A stretch of DNA of 64,000 bases from Flavobacterium potami. Lineage in GTDB: Bacteria > Bacteroidota > Bacteroidia > Flavobacteriales > Flavobacteriaceae. A program made the translations under genes and the position numbers. The notes under the pieces were generated by a model that made no database searches, was not told where the DNA came from, and was given only the letters and a program-made list of their open reading frames with translations. Positions 61,301 through 64,000 of this stretch are shown here, one piece after another; positions within the stretch are counted from its first letter, which is position 1, and each line of letters begins with the position of its first letter. The DNA lies in NCBI RefSeq assembly GCF_020026915.1, contig NZ_JAINUY010000003.1, positions 1 through 64,000 of the forward strand. The letters are read 5' to 3'.

Positions 61301-61575
61301 CTATTATGGTTTATGCGTTTGTAATTCATGCTCGTTTTGTTCCAGCTTTGAGAGGAAAATGGTTCTTTAACTTGATGACGATGTATGCTTTTGTTTCTAT
61401 TCTATTTACATACTACGGAGTAAACTTCCATTTAGTTGGTTTACACTCGTATGCAAGTGGAGAAGCACATTCTTTAAATTGGATTTATTACTGCCTAATT
61501 ACGATTTCCTTAATTGGAGCGATTACTTATCCGAAGTATAGAAAATACTATAAAACTAAAAAAGTTAAAAAATAA
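58354..61575 (+). CDS. Fused ResB-CcsA cytochrome c maturation protein
   Basis: A 1073-residue membrane protein of cytochrome c maturation system II. The N-terminal ResB (CcsB) part has three membrane segments and a large periplasmic domain up to about residue 430. A further helix lies near 440, and an unusual second hydrophobic helix (ITILILLVSLNGFA, about 470-485) is followed by a His/Asp-rich stretch at 491-514. From about 760 to the end is the CcsA part with the WWD-type haem motif WGWDPKETW (about residues 971-979). Fusion of ResB and CcsA in one chain is known from Bacteroidota and epsilonproteobacteria. Confidence 0.92.
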   Translation: MDKKIFSFLFSTRLMAVLFLTFAIAMGVGTFIESKYNTDTARILIYNTWWFEAIMAIFMINFFGNIKKYQLHKKEKWATLLLHLAFVFILLGAFITRYISYEGMMPIREGAAENQVYSDKTFLTIFVDGEYKGEMKRRVFEKSLLLSPVTNNDFTVSGKFDETPFEVTYANYIMGAKEVVKPDPNGTLYLKLVEAGAGGREEHYLKEGEVQNIHNVLFALNKPTDGAININTKGEKYTIQTPFEGEFMRMADQLKGKVTKDDVQPLMMRSLYSIGDIRIVFPDPAMKGKVDYESNNDFKAKTHSDALVVKVKAEGQEKEVMLMGSKGQVGEAKTVKIGNIEYSLFYGSKAYVLPFKIKLNDFIATKYPGTEKSYSAFESKVTVQDSTETFNADIYMNHVLDHKGYRFFQSSFDPDEKGTVLSVNHDFWGTNITYLGYFLLYIGLMAIMFTKHSRFGDLKKKLEAIQKKKEKLITILILLVSLNGFAQQTPHVHSHDHEHDHAHSADPNDHANHVTAPPSKKQLDSLLTIYKAPESHAAKFGRLIIQDAGGRMKPINTFSSELLRKVSHSDTYNGMNSDQVFLSMTQYAQVWIQVPLIYINTKNDSIRKIIGIDSKDKYAPFVKFFDEQGNYKLSPYLDAAYKAGNPNSFEKDFIDTDKKVNLMESALSGSILKIFPIPNDPNHKWVSYLEREDAGFKGMDSTYVKQILPLYFSALNNGSIAKNFDTADNLVESINGFQKKFGAKVRPSEQKIDAEIAYNKYDVFKVLPYWYITVSIFMLMFTIINIFFEKKWLRYVINGFHVFVGLLFALHTLALIARWYISGHAPWSNAYESIIYVAWSTMFFGLAFDRKSKLTVASSAFVTAMILMAAYLNWIDPEIANLQPVLNSYWLMIHVAVIVGSYGPTALGMILGFVALVLIFFTNDKNKVKMDLHIKEISYINEMAVTIGLIMLTIGNFLGGQWANESWGRYWGWDPKETWALISIMVYAFVIHARFVPALRGKWFFNLMTMYAFVSILFTYYGVNFHLVGLHSYASGEAHSLNWIYYCLITISLIGAITYPKYRKYYKTKKVKK

Positions 61576-61602
61576 TAATTCAGGGTAATTATTAATTCAT
61601 AT

Positions 61603-61633
61603 AAAAAGGTTCAGCGTAACGTTGAACCTTTTT
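61603..61633. terminator. Terminator between ccsBA and the DUF3667 gene
   Basis: AAAAAGGTTCA (61603-61613) and TGAACCTTTTT (61623-61633) form an 11-bp stem with a 9-base loop. The genes on either side converge, so it may serve both. Confidence 0.9.
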
Positions 61634-61652
61634 TGCGTAATTTACTTTGTCC

Positions 61653-62387
61653 TTACTCAGGTAATTTGCCTAAAACAGCAAGTACTATGACTGTAATTAG
61701 TAAAAAACAGATTAAAAATATAAGATGGCTTAAGATACTTAAAAAGAAAGCTTTTGTTTTGGATAACTTATTGAAAAATTGAATATTAGTCCAGAAAATT
61801 AATATCAGTCCAATGAAATACGTTGCGTTCAAAAATTTTTGAATATGAGGCGTTCCATTTAAATAAAGCAGTATTGGAAATGTCAATATTTGTACAAAAA
61901 GACGCTGCGATGCTTTAAATGTGTTTAAGACAAAAAACTCAAAGTAATTATAGCCCTGCTTTCTAAATACAATATAAGTTCCGATGGTATAAATAGGAAT
62001 TGAAGCAACGATTATCCAAGAGAAATGCGTAGCCATCCATTCATTAAAATCGGTATAGTCGAATGAAGTATTTTTTGTATTTGCAAATGTATCGATATGA
62101 TAATAATGATATAATACACCATAAAGTGTTGCTAAAACCACAACCAAAGAAAGAGGTTTAAAATGTCTGACACGTTTTCCTTCTATAAATTCACGTACAG
62201 AATTTCCTGGTCTTGTAAATAATTGTTTTAGAGAATACGTAATTCCTTTATCAAAATGCAATAAACCATGCTGAATATCATGCCATAAAAAATGAATATT
62301 TATTTTATGTGTTTCGGCAGATTGCCCGCAATTATTACAATAATGCCCTTTAAAAACCTGATGACAATTTTTGCATATTATTTCCAT
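61653..62387 (-). CDS. DUF3667 zinc-ribbon membrane protein
   Basis: A 244-residue protein of the DUF3667 family. A small zinc ribbon at the N-terminus uses Cys5, Cys8, Cys17 and Cys20 (C-x2-C-x8-C-x2-C). After the typical HDIQHGLLHFDKGITYSLKQLFTRPGN there are about four to five membrane segments. Family members are common in Bacteroidota and have no known function. The following HFKPLSLVVVLATLYGVLYHY is a standard part of the family. Single gene with terminators on both sides. Confidence 0.88.
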   Translation of the reverse strand: MEIICKNCHQVFKGHYCNNCGQSAETHKINIHFLWHDIQHGLLHFDKGITYSLKQLFTRPGNSVREFIEGKRVRHFKPLSLVVVLATLYGVLYHYYHIDTFANTKNTSFDYTDFNEWMATHFSWIIVASIPIYTIGTYIVFRKQGYNYFEFFVLNTFKASQRLFVQILTFPILLYLNGTPHIQKFLNATYFIGLILIFWTNIQFFNKLSKTKAFFLSILSHLIFLICFLLITVIVLAVLGKLPE

Positions 62388-62442
62388 AAAACAATTGGTT
62401 TAAAGGTTTTTAGTATCAATTCTTTCAAAATAAAAATAATAA

Positions 62443-62474
62443 AAAAACGCATATTAAATTTAATATGCGTTTTT
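62443..62474 (-). terminator. Palindromic terminator after the anti-sigma gene
   Basis: AAAAACGCATATTAAA and its exact complement abut as a 32-base perfect palindrome. On the minus strand a T run follows. It closes the ECF/anti-sigma operon. Confidence 0.85.
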
Positions 62475-62496
62475 CGTTTTTATGAAAGAGTTAAGT

Positions 62497-63285
62497 TTAA
62501 ACTTTTCCTAAAGTATAAAGTTGTTCCATTGTTGGTGTTAGACTTCCACCGGCTGGTTCCAAAGTGATTCCGAAAGCTTCTGCTGAATCTGTTTGACTTA
62601 CAGCAAAGATTTTTTGAGTATTTCCTTCAAAATTATCCAATAAACCAATACTTGTTGGCGTAAGTACTGGACTTAGTTTTAAAGACCAAACCTGATAAAC
62701 CATTCCTTTTGGTGGAGTTGGTAAACCTGCAGCATCAATATAAGTCGTTTTTGTTTCCTGATTCCAATATACTTTTGCGAAAGATTTTGGAGAAACAGCC
62801 TGACCTCCAAGAGTAACACCTGTATTTTTGATGTCTCTAACGATATTTAAGCTTTTCTTGATTTCTTTATTTTCCTGACCTAAATAAGCATAATCTCTTT
62901 GGATTTTATTTTTTTCATTTCCAACAGTAGAAATCGCTTCTTTTGTTTTTGTCAGTTCCATAGTTTGATATCCTAAACCAAGCAATAATAAAACTGCCGC
63001 GGCCCAACCCACATATTGAGACCAGTTTGAAGCAGGTTTCATATCGACTACCTTGCCGTGTTTAAGTTCCAAACGAGCTTTAATCTTCTCAAAATTCTCC
63101 ACAGAGTGGAAAGGTGAGAAGCTAGATGATAAAGCAATTACGGCTTTTTCTATCGAAATAATTTCCTGATCAACTTCAGGTGTCTTTTTTGCCAATTCAG
63201 CTATCTCTAGGTTTTCTTTCTCGCTTAATAAGCCATAAACGTACAACTCTAGAATTCCTGATTCTATATATTCTTGTGCTTCCAT
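62497..63285 (-). CDS. RskA-type anti-sigma factor
   Basis: A 262-residue membrane protein of the anti-sigma-K (RskA) family. The N-terminal helical part (about residues 1-85: YIESGILELYVYGLLSEKENLEIAELAKK) resembles the zinc-less RskA sigma-binding domain. A membrane helix spans about 91-109 (VGWAAAVLLLLGLGYQTM), and the periplasmic part (from about 130) has the RskA C-terminal domain with GLPTPPKGMVYQVWSLKL and FGITLEPAGGSLTPTMEQLYTLGKV. Its ATG overlaps the TAA of the sigma gene by one base (TAATG), so translation is coupled. Confidence 0.92.
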   Translation of the reverse strand: MEAQEYIESGILELYVYGLLSEKENLEIAELAKKTPEVDQEIISIEKAVIALSSSFSPFHSVENFEKIKARLELKHGKVVDMKPASNWSQYVGWAAAVLLLLGLGYQTMELTKTKEAISTVGNEKNKIQRDYAYLGQENKEIKKSLNIVRDIKNTGVTLGGQAVSPKSFAKVYWNQETKTTYIDAAGLPTPPKGMVYQVWSLKLSPVLTPTSIGLLDNFEGNTQKIFAVSQTDSAEAFGITLEPAGGSLTPTMEQLYTLGKV

Positions 63286-63815
63286 TATATTTTTAAATAA
63301 TTACGTAAATCGTTAATACAGTTTCTGTTTTGTGTTTTGATAGTTCCCAGTGGCACTGCCAATTCTTCTGAAGCTTCTTGCTGGGTATATCCTTTAAAGA
63401 ATAATAAATTAATGATCTCAATACATTTTGGTTTTAGTTTTTTTACGAAATCCTGAATTCCAATTGCATCAAGCTTGTGGGATAATTTATTGCTCTCATC
63501 TAACAGATTTACGAAATTATCTGAGGAAAGGTTTTTTTGGCTGTTATTAAAATTTTTTGAACGGAGTTTATCAATCGAAGTATTTCGAGCAATATTAAGG
63601 ATCCACGTGTAAAATCGTCCTTTACTTTCGTTATAAGAATCGATGTTTTTCCAGATTTTTACAAAGACATCTTGTAAGACATCTTCTGCTTCTTCGCGAT
63701 TTTTGATTAAGACATGAATGACGGAAAATAAACTTTTAGAATACATATCATATAAATGTGTAAAAGCTTTTTCGTCTTTTTTGTAGATTAAAACTAACAA
63801 TTCTTCTTGACTCAT
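63285..63815 (-). CDS. ECF RNA polymerase sigma factor (SigK-like)
   Basis: A 176-residue ECF sigma factor. Region 2: YDMYSKSLFSVIHVLIKNREEAEDVLQDVFVKIWKNIDSY (about residues 22-61). Region 4: CIEIINLLFFKGYTQQEASEELAVPLGTIKTQNRNCINDLRNYL, a helix-turn-helix (131-174). It precedes an RskA-type anti-sigma gene and thus belongs to the SigK/RskA class that senses envelope signals. The 185 bases upstream to the window's end contain long T and A runs and no clear promoter match on either strand. Confidence 0.93.
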   Translation of the reverse strand: MSQEELLVLIYKKDEKAFTHLYDMYSKSLFSVIHVLIKNREEAEDVLQDVFVKIWKNIDSYNESKGRFYTWILNIARNTSIDKLRSKNFNNSQKNLSSDNFVNLLDESNKLSHKLDAIGIQDFVKKLKPKCIEIINLLFFKGYTQQEASEELAVPLGTIKTQNRNCINDLRNYLKI

Positions 63816-64000
63816 AGATTTGGATTTTTAAGTTTAAACATTAAAAGTTAGACGTTTTTGGTTACTTGTTATAAAGGTAAATTATTTTTTTTGGATTTTT
63901 TTTATTTTTTTTTGTAGTCCAAACCCTAGAGAAATAAGGAGTTTTGAAAAAAAGATGATTTTTTTTACATTTTTTTAAAACCAAAAACAATCCAATTACG

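Overview
The window is a chromosomal stretch from a Bacteroidota bacterium, most likely the genus Flavobacterium. The evidence is an AT-rich sequence, TTG-N(17-20)-TAnnTTTG promoters, few Shine-Dalgarno sites, a type IX secretion gene (porQ-like), ExbD and BlaR/BlaI families of the Bacteroidota kind, and DUF2911, DUF3667 and DUF1684 proteins. I see no transposase, integrase, prophage or CRISPR array. It reads as core chromosome with local tandem duplications and short intergenic repeats.

Layout. 1-390: end of an rRNA operon (5S rRNA), then tRNA-Phe and tRNA-Leu. 464-2933: two small hypothetical genes, an endonuclease III-like DNA glycosylase and an alpha/beta hydrolase. 3049-10312: glycogen cluster glgA-glgC-glgB plus a GH31 alpha-glucosidase. 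10396-14487: M48 lipoprotein protease, an unknown lipoprotein and a UMF1-type transporter. 14580-17462 (minus): ECF sigma, membrane anti-sigma candidate and two secreted beta-repeat proteins. 17547-24278: a 50-codon membrane ORF, lon, porQ, an L,D-transpeptidase, cmk with a TTG start, and a nucleoside permease. 24297-26474: three intergenic palindromes, then rpsA behind a long structured leader. 26584-28778 (minus): four tandem ExbD-like genes. 28993-30648: fasciclin protein, RhtA-type exporter and a 47-codon ORF. 30724-37339 (minus): a serine hydrolase with a glycogen-binding-like tail, and a duplicated BlaI/BlaR1 region with a partial third copy. 37504-42566: MFS transporter, DUF1684, TatD-like, TcdA, HAD and DUF2911. 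42754-48865 (minus): chemoreceptor-like helical-bundle protein, small membrane proteins, and a Na+/solute symporter next to a 35-residue membrane peptide and a PIG-L deacetylase. 49038-54565 (minus): LVIVD lipoprotein, a His-rich secreted protein, a POTRA/barrel protein and an AI-2E family protein. 54670-58065 (minus): Rossmann DUF2520 protein, KdsC-like phosphatase, UbiA prenyltransferase, Maf and MscS, tightly packed. 58354-61575: fused ResB-CcsA cytochrome c maturation protein. 61653-63815 (minus): DUF3667 protein, RskA-like anti-sigma and its ECF sigma factor.

How the genes work together. GlgC makes ADP-glucose, GlgA polymerises it, GlgB branches it, and the GH31 enzyme probably acts on glucan or oligosaccharide ends. 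Two sigma/anti-sigma pairs likely respond to envelope signals. The BlaI/BlaR1 array has a plausible self-operator: three dyads exactly 20 bp apart over the promoter.

The most unusual signals are (1) four adjacent ExbD-like proteins that all carry Ser where ExbD/TolR have their essential membrane Asp, with no ExbB or TonB gene beside them; (2) the BlaI/BlaR1 duplication whose 3' fragment begins in frame directly after the stop codon of the intact copy, with its triple-dyad operator; (3) a possible pseudoknot in the rpsA leader; and (4) short membrane genes easily missed by annotation. All functional statements rest on reading motifs by eye; no database search was run.
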